A stretch of DNA of 5,031 bases from Balneolales bacterium (GTDB lineage Bacteria > Bacteroidota > Rhodothermia > Balneolales > Natronogracilivirgulaceae). A program made the position numbers and the translations under genes. The notes beneath the pieces were generated by a model. It was not told the DNA's origin. It did not search any database and saw nothing but the letters and a program-made list of their open reading frames with translations. Numbering within the stretch: the first letter of the stretch is position 1; every line of letters begins with the position of its first letter. The stretch spans positions 1 to 5,031 of the forward strand of contig SKNL01000017.1 in the NCBI GenBank assembly GCA_007120555.1. The letters run 5' to 3'. Shown here in pieces: positions 1 to 5,031 of the stretch.

Positions 1-1094
1 TCCGGCTGATCGGGAGTTTCATCCGCACGCTGCCATTCATCGACGGTTTCCGGCGGCACCTGTTCACCGGTGATATCTGTAGTTTGAGTCTCCGGAACAT
101 CTTCAGCGGTCTCCGGCACACCGGCAGCATCCGTATCCACCGATTCCGGTTCTTTGCCGGCTTTGCCGATATCGTATCCATGTTTGAGTTCCGCGGCCTC
201 AACATAGCGTCGCATTTTCTCCAGGATCTGGATCTTGAACAGGCGGGCGCGCCGATGGTCCGGTTCCGCGGCAAGGATCCGGTTCAGTATCTCGAGTGCC
301 GCCACGCTGTTGCCGGACTTGTACAGAGTCTGGGCTTCCTGATACAACGGTTCCGCGCTGCCCTCGTCCTCTTCGGTATCCGTGTGGCCAAAAGAGCGCA
401 GCATTCGGAAGGCCTTCTCCTGTCCGGACAGTGACAGTTCGGGTATCCGCAACAGGGCCAGCACGCATTCCTTCTTGCTGCGGTCATCCATATCCATGCG
501 CCTGGTTTCACCCTTGGCAAACAGTTTAGCCGGGATGGGGTCGGAGTCGGCCATCAGGCGTATCGCCAGTTCGGTGGCATGGCGGGTGGACCAGTGCGGG
601 TCGGTGAACTTTCGGATGGACCGCATCCTCCCGAGGTCGAACAGGTAGTTGCGGTCGTACGGAATCCGTTCGTTCTGAAGCAGGTGGAGCCAGTCCATCG
701 GCGATTTCGGGACCGGGTCCTCCATGGCGACGGCCGTATGGGCATTGGATGCGATCAGGGATTCAATACTCTCGTCCAGCCAGTCCTGATCCACGGAGTG
801 CAGGTTTTCAGGGATCCAGAGAATGCGTCCGCGCACCTGCTCCATGGCATTGTTCAGGGAGTTGCCCCTGCCGCGCGGCGCTTCCTGCTCAAAGAAATAG
901 GTTTGGTCGTGCTGGTAATACTCGATCAGTGAGCGGATGGCTTCCGTGGTGCCGTCGGTGGAGGCATCATCGATGATGATGAATTCGCAGGGGATGCGCT
1001 GGATGGCATAGAGCACTTTCAGGGTCGGCTCTACCCACTCCTCGCGGTTGCGAAAAACAGAAATGACGGATAATGTGGGTTCTGGGATATGCAC
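1..1094 (-). CDS. Family 2 glycosyltransferase-like protein with TPR-like segment and acidic tail (3' end beyond the window)
   Basis: The first 364 residues of a soluble protein are present; the C-terminus is cut off by the left edge. Residues 7-115 resemble a GT-A (GT2) domain: a first strand TLSVISVFRN, then EFIIIDDASTDGT (residues 37-49) with the conserved nucleotide-binding Asp pair D42/D43, then RGNSLNNAMEQVRG (76-89), matching the family's 'ARNxGxxxAxG' region. Where GT2 enzymes normally carry DxD, this protein reads I-P-E-N-L (94-98), so the metal-binding aspartates are missing. Residues 170-181 (TRHATELAIRLM) may correspond to the catalytic-base ED region. Residues about 248-281 look like one TPR repeat, with a weaker second one after it. 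Residues 312-364 are rich in Pro, Thr, Glu and Asp with repeated VPET, probably disordered. No signal peptide or membrane segment is seen. The start is GTG: an in-frame TGA lies at 1122-1124 and no ATG or TTG falls between. There is no clear ribosome binding site. The gene follows the symporter on the same strand after 110 bases. By family, sugar transfer to a cell-surface glycan or protein would be expected, but acceptor and activity are unknown. Confidence 0.85.
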   Translation of the reverse strand, partial: MHIPEPTLSVISVFRNREEWVEPTLKVLYAIQRIPCEFIIIDDASTDGTTEAIRSLIEYYQHDQTYFFEQEAPRGRGNSLNNAMEQVRGRILWIPENLHSVDQDWLDESIESLIASNAHTAVAMEDPVPKSPMDWLHLLQNERIPYDRNYLFDLGRMRSIRKFTDPHWSTRHATELAIRLMADSDPIPAKLFAKGETRRMDMDDRSKKECVLALLRIPELSLSGQEKAFRMLRSFGHTDTEEDEGSAEPLYQEAQTLYKSGNSVAALEILNRILAAEPDHRRARLFKIQILEKMRRYVEAAELKHGYDIGKAGKEPESVDTDAAGVPETAEDVPETQTTDITGEQVPPETVDEWQRADETPDQP

Positions 1095-1110
1095 GGCATC
1101 AGATTGCGTC

Positions 1111-1127
1111 CGTTGAACGGTTCAACG
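1111..1127. promoter_or_regulatory. Perfect 8+1+8 palindrome upstream of the glycosyltransferase-like gene
   Basis: CGTTGAAC-G-GTTCAACG is a perfect inverted repeat with a one-base centre, ending 16 bases before the GTG start. It overlaps the transcription start expected from the candidate promoter at 1130-1161. Position and symmetry fit a binding site for a dimeric repressor. Alternatively it forms a 7-bp RNA hairpin with a CGG loop in the short leader, which could affect translation. The symmetry is directly seen; the function is inferred. Confidence 0.5.
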
Positions 1128-1129
1128 CG

Positions 1130-1161
1130 CAATATACGATGTTCCTGAACCAGTTATGCAA
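1130..1161 (-). promoter_or_regulatory. Candidate Bacteroidota-type promoter for the glycosyltransferase-like gene
   Basis: Reading the minus strand, TTG (1161-1159) is followed after 22 bases by TATATTG (1136-1130). This resembles the TTTG / TAnnTTTG arrangement known from Bacteroidota, one base short in the T run and with a slightly long spacer. The core CGTATATTG resembles CGTATCTTT upstream of prfC, which supports a common element. Transcription would start near 1122-1124, giving a leader of roughly 30 bases. A promoter here would allow expression independent of the symporter. Confidence 0.35.
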
Positions 1162-1181
1162 TGCTGAATTGAACCTCCGCG

Positions 1182-1198
1182 CAACCGGATACCGGTTG
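1182..1198 (-). terminator. Hairpin just after the symporter stop, possible terminator
   Basis: CAACCGG-TAT-CCGGTTG is a perfect 7-bp stem with a 3-base loop, beginning 6 bases beyond the symporter stop codon on the minus strand. No T tract follows, so it is not a classical intrinsic terminator. It may protect the 3' end of the symporter mRNA or reduce read-through into the downstream gene. Confidence 0.45.
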
Positions 1199-1204
1199 GA
1201 TGCG

Positions 1205-3079
1205 TCAGGTGCCGGAACCTGCGTCTGGATCTGAATCTTCATCTGGATCTGGATCTGGAACATCGTGTTCAATGATGGTGTCGAATCCCCGCCGGCTAAG
1301 ATCCCAGTACAGCACTCCGATGGCTACCGCGCCCACAAGCGAGCAGAGCAGGGCATAGCCGTAGTTGCCGAAGAGGAAATGGCCGAATCCGAACAGTGCC
1401 ATGTAGACCAGCACCACGCCGGCTGCCCAGTTACCCAGCAGCGGCCAGAGTGAGCCGTCCGATTCAATGTCGGGATTTTGGGCTTTGAGCGGCTCCCATC
1501 CGGGTCCGCCCGGCCGCACACGGCGGTAGAACCTTTTGAGCTTGTCGCTGTCGGTCGGTTTGGTGAGGAAGGTGACCAGCAGCCAGACCACGGTTGTGAT
1601 TGCTACGACGTAGAAAAGATTATGCGGGAAAGGATCGGTGATACCGGGGACCTGCACTCCAAGCAGCACCAGGATGACCAGGAAGATGGGGGTGAGGGAG
1701 GCCGCCAGTTCGCTCCAGGCATTGATCCGCCACCAGTACCAGCGCAGGATAAGCACCAGGCCGAGTCCGCCGGAGGCCGTCAGTACCAGTCCCCAGGCCT
1801 GCTTGATGGTGTCGAGCTGGGTGGTTACGAGAAACGCGGTGACAGCCAGCAGGGCTGTGATGATTCGGGAAACGGCGACATAGTAGCGCTCGTCACCGTC
1901 CTGCTTGATGAACCGGCGCCAGAAGTCGTTGACCAGGTACGAGGTTCCCCAGTTCAGGTGCGCGGCGAACGTGCTGGTGAACGCAGCCAGGAAGGCGGCG
2001 AACAGAAGTCCGAGCAGTCCCGGGGGAAGCACGTCACGCATGACCAGGACAAATCCCTCGCGCGAATCGTCCAGCTCGGGATAGAGGACCAGCGAAACCA
2101 GCGCCACGATGATCCAGGGCCAGGGACGCAGGCAGTAGTGGGCGATGTTGAACCACAGTGTTGCGAAAAGCGAGTGTTTTTCGTCCTTGGCGCTCATGAT
2201 GCGCTGGGCCACGTAGCCGCCGCCGCCGGGCTCGGAGCCGGGATACCAGCTCGACCACCACTGCACACCGAAATAGGCGGCGAAGGCCCCGACGCTGAGC
2301 GTCAGTACACCGAACCCTTCGGCAGCCTGTCCGACACTGGGCAGGAAGTTGAACGTTTCCGCCGGCAGTTTTTCCTGGAGACCGGAGAGGCCGCCGATCT
2401 CAGGGATATTCACGGCGAATACAGCAAGGATAATGGTGCCGCCCAAGGCGATTATAAACTGGAAGATATCGGTGACGGCAACGCCCCAGAGTCCGGAGAT
2501 GAGGGAGTAGAACGCCACGAAGATGATCAGGAATCCGACCAGGGCCAACGGAGCGCTTATGGTGATGCCGATAAAGGAGAACGACTCTTGTCCGAACAGT
2601 GTCATGCCCGGGAACAGCACGTTGAAAATGGATTCCATGGCCAGGCTGACCCACCCGAGGATGATGCAGTTCATCAGCAGTCCGAAATAAATCGCCTTGA
2701 TGCCGCGCAGCCAGGCTGCTTCGGGACCGCTATAGCGAAGTTCGATGAATTCCACGTCGGTCAGTACCCCGCTGCGCCGCCAAAGGCGGGCGAAAAAGAA
2801 CACGGTCAACATGCCGCCCATCACGAAATTCCACCAGAGCCAGTTGCCGGCGATACCGTTTTCGGCGACCATCTCGGTTACGGCCAGCGGGGTGTCGGCG
2901 GCAAAGGTAGTGGCGACCATGCTGGTTCCGATGATCCACCAGGGCATGTTCCTGCCCGAGAGAAAAAATTCGGTAGTGTTTTTACCTGCCCTCTTATAGA
3001 AATAGAAAGCGATGCTCAGCGACAGCACGAAATATCCGGCCACAAGCAGCCAGTCAAGAGTTGTCAGTGTTGAAACCAT
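1205..3079 (-). CDS. Sodium:solute symporter family (SSS/SLC5-type) membrane transporter
   Basis: A complete 624-residue integral membrane protein, expected to couple inward Na+ flow to uptake of a solute across the inner membrane. It starts TLDWLLVAGYFVLSLSIAF (residues 7-25, TM1). The next segment, WWIIGTSMVATTFAADTPLAV (47-67), aligns by eye with the unwound TM helix of PutP/vSGLT; D62 would match PutP Asp55. The family's Na+ site motif appears in AAFTSTFAAHL (365-375), where S369/T370 correspond to the PutP Ser340/Thr341 pair of the Na2 site. I count about 13 core helices plus two extra ones near 548-568 and 573-592, separated by a charged linker containing FYRRVRPGGPGWEPL (517-531). The protein is therefore longer than the usual 500-550 residues. 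The tail is acidic (DPDPDEDSDPD). The ATG start places TM1 properly; only a weak AGGG precedes it. The gene is transcribed divergently from prfC. No substrate-specific motif was recognised, and no catabolic neighbour points to one; sugars, carboxylates, amino acids or other solutes are all possible. Confidence 0.93.
   Translation of the reverse strand: MVSTLTTLDWLLVAGYFVLSLSIAFYFYKRAGKNTTEFFLSGRNMPWWIIGTSMVATTFAADTPLAVTEMVAENGIAGNWLWWNFVMGGMLTVFFFARLWRRSGVLTDVEFIELRYSGPEAAWLRGIKAIYFGLLMNCIILGWVSLAMESIFNVLFPGMTLFGQESFSFIGITISAPLALVGFLIIFVAFYSLISGLWGVAVTDIFQFIIALGGTIILAVFAVNIPEIGGLSGLQEKLPAETFNFLPSVGQAAEGFGVLTLSVGAFAAYFGVQWWSSWYPGSEPGGGGYVAQRIMSAKDEKHSLFATLWFNIAHYCLRPWPWIIVALVSLVLYPELDDSREGFVLVMRDVLPPGLLGLLFAAFLAAFTSTFAAHLNWGTSYLVNDFWRRFIKQDGDERYYVAVSRIITALLAVTAFLVTTQLDTIKQAWGLVLTASGGLGLVLILRWYWWRINAWSELAASLTPIFLVILVLLGVQVPGITDPFPHNLFYVVAITTVVWLLVTFLTKPTDSDKLKRFYRRVRPGGPGWEPLKAQNPDIESDGSLWPLLGNWAAGVVLVYMALFGFGHFLFGNYGYALLCSLVGAVAIGVLYWDLSRRGFDTIIEHDVPDPDPDEDSDPDAGSGT
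1224..1259 (-). repeat. Hexamer tandem repeat encoding the Asp-Pro tail of the symporter
   Basis: Six contiguous hexamers lie here, read on the plus strand as TCTGGA, TCTGAA, TCTTCA and three more TCTGGA. On the coding strand they give the alternating Asp-Pro/Glu/Ser tail of the symporter (residues about 607-619). The 6-base unit equals two codons, so gain or loss of units would keep the frame and change only tail length. This is a short, imperfect array. Confidence 0.75.
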
Positions 3080-3118
3080 GCCCTGAAATGATTTGAAATT
3101 AAGCTTGGATGATCACCA

Positions 3119-3176
3119 GTACCCGTCGCGGCGTACCCGTCATTTGTTGAGAGAGCAGCGGGGAACGTGCACCCGT
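3119..3176. repeat. Three ACCCGT direct repeats in the symporter upstream region
   Basis: GTACCCGT occurs at 3119-3126 and again at 3133-3140, a 14-base period, and the core ACCCGT recurs at 3171-3176. On the coding strand of the symporter these read ACGGGT. They lie 40 to 97 bases upstream of the symporter ATG, downstream of the candidate promoter at 3184-3221. They could be binding sites for a regulator or elements of the mRNA leader, or chance in a GC-rich stretch. Confidence 0.4.
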
Positions 3177-3183
3177 TACATAA

Positions 3184-3221
3184 CAAAAAATACCAACGGA
3201 ATATGATACATTAGCTGTCAA
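3184..3221 (-). promoter_or_regulatory. Candidate promoter for the symporter
   Basis: On the minus strand, TTGACA (3221-3216) is followed after a gap by TATTTTTTG (3192-3184), which is close to the Bacteroidota TAnnTTTG -7 element. The gap from TTG to TA is 26 bases, longer than the usual 19-22 or so, so the two elements may not belong together. No good TATAAT stands 17 bases from TTGACA. The mRNA leader would be about 100 bases long and include the ACCCGT repeats. Confidence 0.28.
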
Positions 3222-3223
3222 AA

Positions 3224-3239
3224 TTCAATCGGAATTGAA
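3224..3239. repeat. Inverted repeat TTCAAT-N4-ATTGAA between the divergent promoters
   Basis: TTCAAT (3224-3229) and ATTGAA (3234-3239) form a perfect 6-bp inverted repeat around CGGA. It sits next to the TTGACA of the candidate symporter promoter and about 55 bases upstream of the prfC -7 element. This could be an operator for either gene. In AT-rich DNA a 6-bp repeat can also arise by chance. Confidence 0.3.
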
Positions 3240-3293
3240 AGAATTGACAAACTCTGGAACCTGTCCGGAAATGATTTTTTCTCATTTTTTTCG

Positions 3294-3301
3294 TATCTTT
3301 C
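3294..3301 (+). promoter_or_regulatory. Candidate -7 promoter element for prfC
   Basis: TATCTTTC matches seven of eight positions of the Bacteroidota TAnnTTTG element and lies in a T-rich stretch. No clean TTG stands at the expected upstream distance; ATG at 3271-3273 is the nearest variant with a 20-base spacer. Transcription would start near 3308, giving a roughly 40-base A/T-rich leader before the prfC ATG. That leader has no Shine-Dalgarno sequence, as is common in Bacteroidota. Confidence 0.42.
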
Positions 3302-3348
3302 TTAGCTATCATAAAAACGATTATCAATTCGACTTGACTATTTTAACC

Positions 3349-4947
3349 ATGAATTCCGTCCAACAGAACGGTATTGCACGGGAAGTGGCCTCGCGGCGCA
3401 CGTTCGCGATCATCTCCCACCCCGATGCCGGTAAGACCACGCTTACCGAGAAGCTGTTGCTGTATGGCGGTGCCATTCACGAGGCCGGATCGATCAAACA
3501 GCGAAAGGCTGCCCGTCATGCGGCATCGGACTGGATGGCCATCGAGCAGGAACGCGGCATTTCGGTGACCTCTTCCGTCCTCCGTTTCGAAAAAGACGGT
3601 ATCCGTTACAATCTGCTGGACACGCCCGGGCACAAGGACTTTTCCGAGGATACCTTCCGCACGCTTATTGCGGCCGACTGCGCCCTGATGGTGATCGACG
3701 TGGCCAAAGGGGTCGAGGAGCAGACCGAAAAACTTTTCGAGGTGTGCCGCCTGCGCAACATCCCGGTCATCACGTTCGTGAACAAGTGCGACCGTCCCGG
3801 TATGGAGCCGCTTGAAGTGCTCAGCAACATCGAAAGCAAGTTGGGCATCACCGCCGTGCCCGCAAGCTGGCCCATCGGCTATGGCGCCGATTTCCAGGGT
3901 GTGTACGACCTGATCGGCCGGGAGCTGCACCTGTACAAAAAGAACAAACACGGCGCACTCATGGCCGAAACCGAACTCCATCCGCTGGAAAACGGACTTG
4001 AGGAAAGCACTCTTGGAGAACAGGTTACGAAGGATTATATCGAAGAGATCGAGCTTATTGGCGACGAGTATGCCAATATGGACCCCGTTCAGTTCCAGAA
4101 CGGTGATGTCACCCCGGTCTTCTTCGGCTCGGCATTGAACAACTTCGGACTCGACCTGTTTCTGCACTATTTTTCGCAGCTCGCCCCCTCGCCGCAGCCC
4201 TATGCAGACGTGAGGGGAGAGCTGCGCGAGCTGGGCCGTGATTTTTCCGGATTCGTCTTCAAGCTTCAGGCCAACATGAATCCCGACCATCGTGACTGCA
4301 CCGCATTTGTCCGCGTTGCTTCCGGTGTATTCCAGCGCGGGATGGAAGTGCAGCTGGCCGACAAAGGCCGCAAACTTCGCATGACCACGCCGCACAGCCT
4401 CATGGGCGAGGAGCGGAAACTGCTGGATATCGCCTATCCGGGCGACATCGTTGCGCTTTTCAATCCGGGCGACTTCCGCATCGGCAGCACGCTCCATGCC
4501 AGCGATCCGGTCACCTTTGATGTGATCCCTCTGTTCTCGCCGGAGCATTTCCGAAAGGCATCCTCGAAAGACCCGTTCAAGCGCAAACAGCTTCGCGAAG
4601 GGCTTAAACAGCTTTCCGAAGAGGGAGTAGTCAATGTATTCGAGCTTCCGAACGGCGTCGGGAACGAACTGTTGCTCGGGACCGTCGGCGCCCTTCAGTT
4701 CGACGTGGTGGAACACCGCATGAAGACCGAATACAACGCCGACATCACCCTGGCACCGACCTCATACATCGCCGCCCGGTGGCTTCCCGATGATGAAAAG
4801 ATCATCGCCAAACTCAAAGCCTCCTACTCCACCAACGTGACCTTCGACATCGAGGGGCACCCGATCGTGCTCTTCGAAAGCCACTATGCCCTCAACAGCG
4901 CCATAGAAGCGGTAGGCGAGGAAAACCTGCTCCAATTCAAGAAGTAA
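3349..4947 (+). CDS. prfC: Peptide chain release factor 3 (RF3), translational GTPase
   Basis: A complete 532-residue protein, against 529 in E. coli RF3. RF3 is a cytoplasmic GTPase that removes RF1 or RF2 from the ribosome after peptide release. All G-domain motifs are visible: P-loop SHPDAGKTT (residues 23-31), switch I RGISVTSS (69-76), DTPGH (91-95), NKCD (145-148), and PASWPIG (171-177) at the G5 position. SDWMAIEQERGIS (60-72) and EDFSEDT-like KDFSEDTFRTL (96-106) are typical of RF3 and separate it from EF-G. Domain 2 begins near 299 with FSGFVFKLQANMNPDHRD (299-316). The C-terminal domain holds KRKQLREGLKQLSEEG (411-426) and GALQFDVV (447-454), close to E. coli. The ATG at 3349 is chosen because it leaves an 18-residue lead before TFAIISHPDAGKT, similar to known RF3. 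The open frame continues back to TTG 3235, and another in-frame ATG lies at 3271, but both would add a lead without RF3 similarity and pass over the candidate promoter. No Shine-Dalgarno is seen. The gene appears to be transcribed on its own from the divergent spacer. Confidence 0.97.
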   Translation: MNSVQQNGIAREVASRRTFAIISHPDAGKTTLTEKLLLYGGAIHEAGSIKQRKAARHAASDWMAIEQERGISVTSSVLRFEKDGIRYNLLDTPGHKDFSEDTFRTLIAADCALMVIDVAKGVEEQTEKLFEVCRLRNIPVITFVNKCDRPGMEPLEVLSNIESKLGITAVPASWPIGYGADFQGVYDLIGRELHLYKKNKHGALMAETELHPLENGLEESTLGEQVTKDYIEEIELIGDEYANMDPVQFQNGDVTPVFFGSALNNFGLDLFLHYFSQLAPSPQPYADVRGELRELGRDFSGFVFKLQANMNPDHRDCTAFVRVASGVFQRGMEVQLADKGRKLRMTTPHSLMGEERKLLDIAYPGDIVALFNPGDFRIGSTLHASDPVTFDVIPLFSPEHFRKASSKDPFKRKQLREGLKQLSEEGVVNVFELPNGVGNELLLGTVGALQFDVVEHRMKTEYNADITLAPTSYIAARWLPDDEKIIAKLKASYSTNVTFDIEGHPIVLFESHYALNSAIEAVGEENLLQFKK

Positions 4948-4951
4948 GCCC

Positions 4952-4977
4952 CCCGCGCACTGTCCGGGTATCTTTTT
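4952..4977 (+). terminator. Weak terminator candidate after prfC
   Basis: Four bases after the prfC stop, CCCG (4952-4955) can pair with CGGG (4965-4968) around a 9-base loop. TATCTTTTT follows. The T run fits an intrinsic terminator, but the 4-bp stem is short for one. The T run also overlaps the upstream element of the next candidate promoter. Confidence 0.25.
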
Positions 4978-5002
4978 GAAACAGGAGCGGTGTGTTAACT
5001 TG
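4975..5002 (+). promoter_or_regulatory. Possible promoter for a gene beyond the right edge
   Basis: TTTG (4975-4978) is followed after 17 bases by TAACTTG (4996-5002), resembling the Bacteroidota TTTG / TAnnTTTG pair with one T missing and a slightly short gap. No start codon with a readable coding frame can be judged in the remaining 29 bases. The call rests on this pattern and on position after prfC. Confidence 0.28.
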
Positions 5003-5031
5003 CCGCAATACAGTGCCAGTTTACCGCAACA

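Larger units (their letters stand above)
3080..3348. other. Divergent intergenic regulatory region between symporter and prfC
   Basis: This 269-base spacer separates two genes transcribed away from each other, so it must hold promoters for both unless the symporter is driven from elsewhere. The part from 3180 to 3348 is markedly AT-rich with runs of A or T, unlike the GC-rich coding DNA on each side. The half nearest the symporter (3119-3176) is GC-richer and carries direct repeats. The prfC frame stays open back to 3235, but the composition and absence of family homology argue that this part is not coding. I see no tRNA, recognised riboswitch or small gene. Confidence 0.7.

Noticed and set aside
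84..976. Several 60-120 residue open frames on both strands in the left part
   Set aside because: All overlap the continuous glycosyltransferase-like frame, which has family motifs across its length. The short frames are Arg/Pro/Ser-rich shadows.
1478..3073. A 531-residue open frame on the plus strand, antisense to the symporter
   Set aside because: It mirrors a clear membrane transporter gene in GC-rich DNA, where stops are rare on the opposite strand. Its translation is rich in Gly, Glu, Gln, Asp and His with no recognisable domain.
3110..3115. TGATCA palindrome near the symporter start
   Set aside because: A 6-base palindrome is expected by chance and no longer symmetry surrounds it.
3235..3348. 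N-terminal extension of prfC from TTG 3235 or ATG 3271
   Set aside because: The added residues have no RF3 counterpart, the DNA is AT-rich like a promoter region, and the candidate -7 element at 3294 would be inside the coding sequence. ATG 3349 gives the family's normal length.
3343..4716. A 457-residue open frame on the minus strand, antisense to prfC
   Set aside because: It lies wholly opposite a well-conserved RF3 gene, has no recognisable domain, and is explained by codon bias of the real gene.
1..5031. Search for mobile elements, CRISPR, tRNA or toxin-antitoxin genes
   Set aside because: No transposase, integrase, regular spaced repeats, tRNA-like fold or small paired genes were seen on either strand.

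Overview
The window looks like an ordinary chromosomal segment from a moderately GC-rich bacterium. It holds three protein-coding genes: a family 2 glycosyltransferase-like gene cut by the left edge (minus strand), a sodium:solute symporter (minus strand), and prfC, encoding peptide chain release factor 3 (plus strand). The coding DNA is GC-rich, while the spacer in front of prfC is clearly AT-rich. No gene has a convincing Shine-Dalgarno sequence, and several spacers carry sequences resembling the TAnnTTTG -7 element of Bacteroidota-type promoters. Together with the protein sequences, this suggests a member of the Bacteroidota/Balneolota/Rhodothermota group. The lineage is an inference and was not tested by any search.

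Layout, left to right. Positions 1-1094 (minus) encode at least 364 residues of a soluble protein: an N-terminal GT-A-like domain, a TPR-like segment, and an acidic Pro/Thr/Glu-rich tail that runs off the edge. Only a GTG start is possible, because an in-frame stop lies nine codons upstream. The 110-base spacer 1095-1204 holds a perfect 8+1+8 palindrome over the predicted transcription start of this gene, a candidate promoter, and a 7-bp hairpin just past the symporter stop. Positions 1205-3079 (minus) encode a 624-residue SSS-family symporter with the family's Na2-site Ser-Thr pair, two extra C-terminal membrane segments, and a short Asp-Pro tail encoded by a hexamer tandem repeat. Positions 3080-3348 are a divergent regulatory spacer with candidate promoters in both directions, a triple ACCCGT repeat in the symporter leader and a small inverted repeat. 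Positions 3349-4947 (plus) encode release factor 3, full length with intact GTPase motifs. The last 84 bases carry a weak terminator candidate and a possible promoter for a gene beyond the window.

The three genes show no obvious shared pathway: translation termination, sodium-coupled uptake of an unknown solute, and a putative sugar-transfer protein. I see no mobile element, CRISPR array, tRNA, rRNA or defence-like module. The observations most worth a second look are the glycosyltransferase-like protein lacking the DxD metal site and the palindrome at its start. I do not see evidence for a new multi-gene system.
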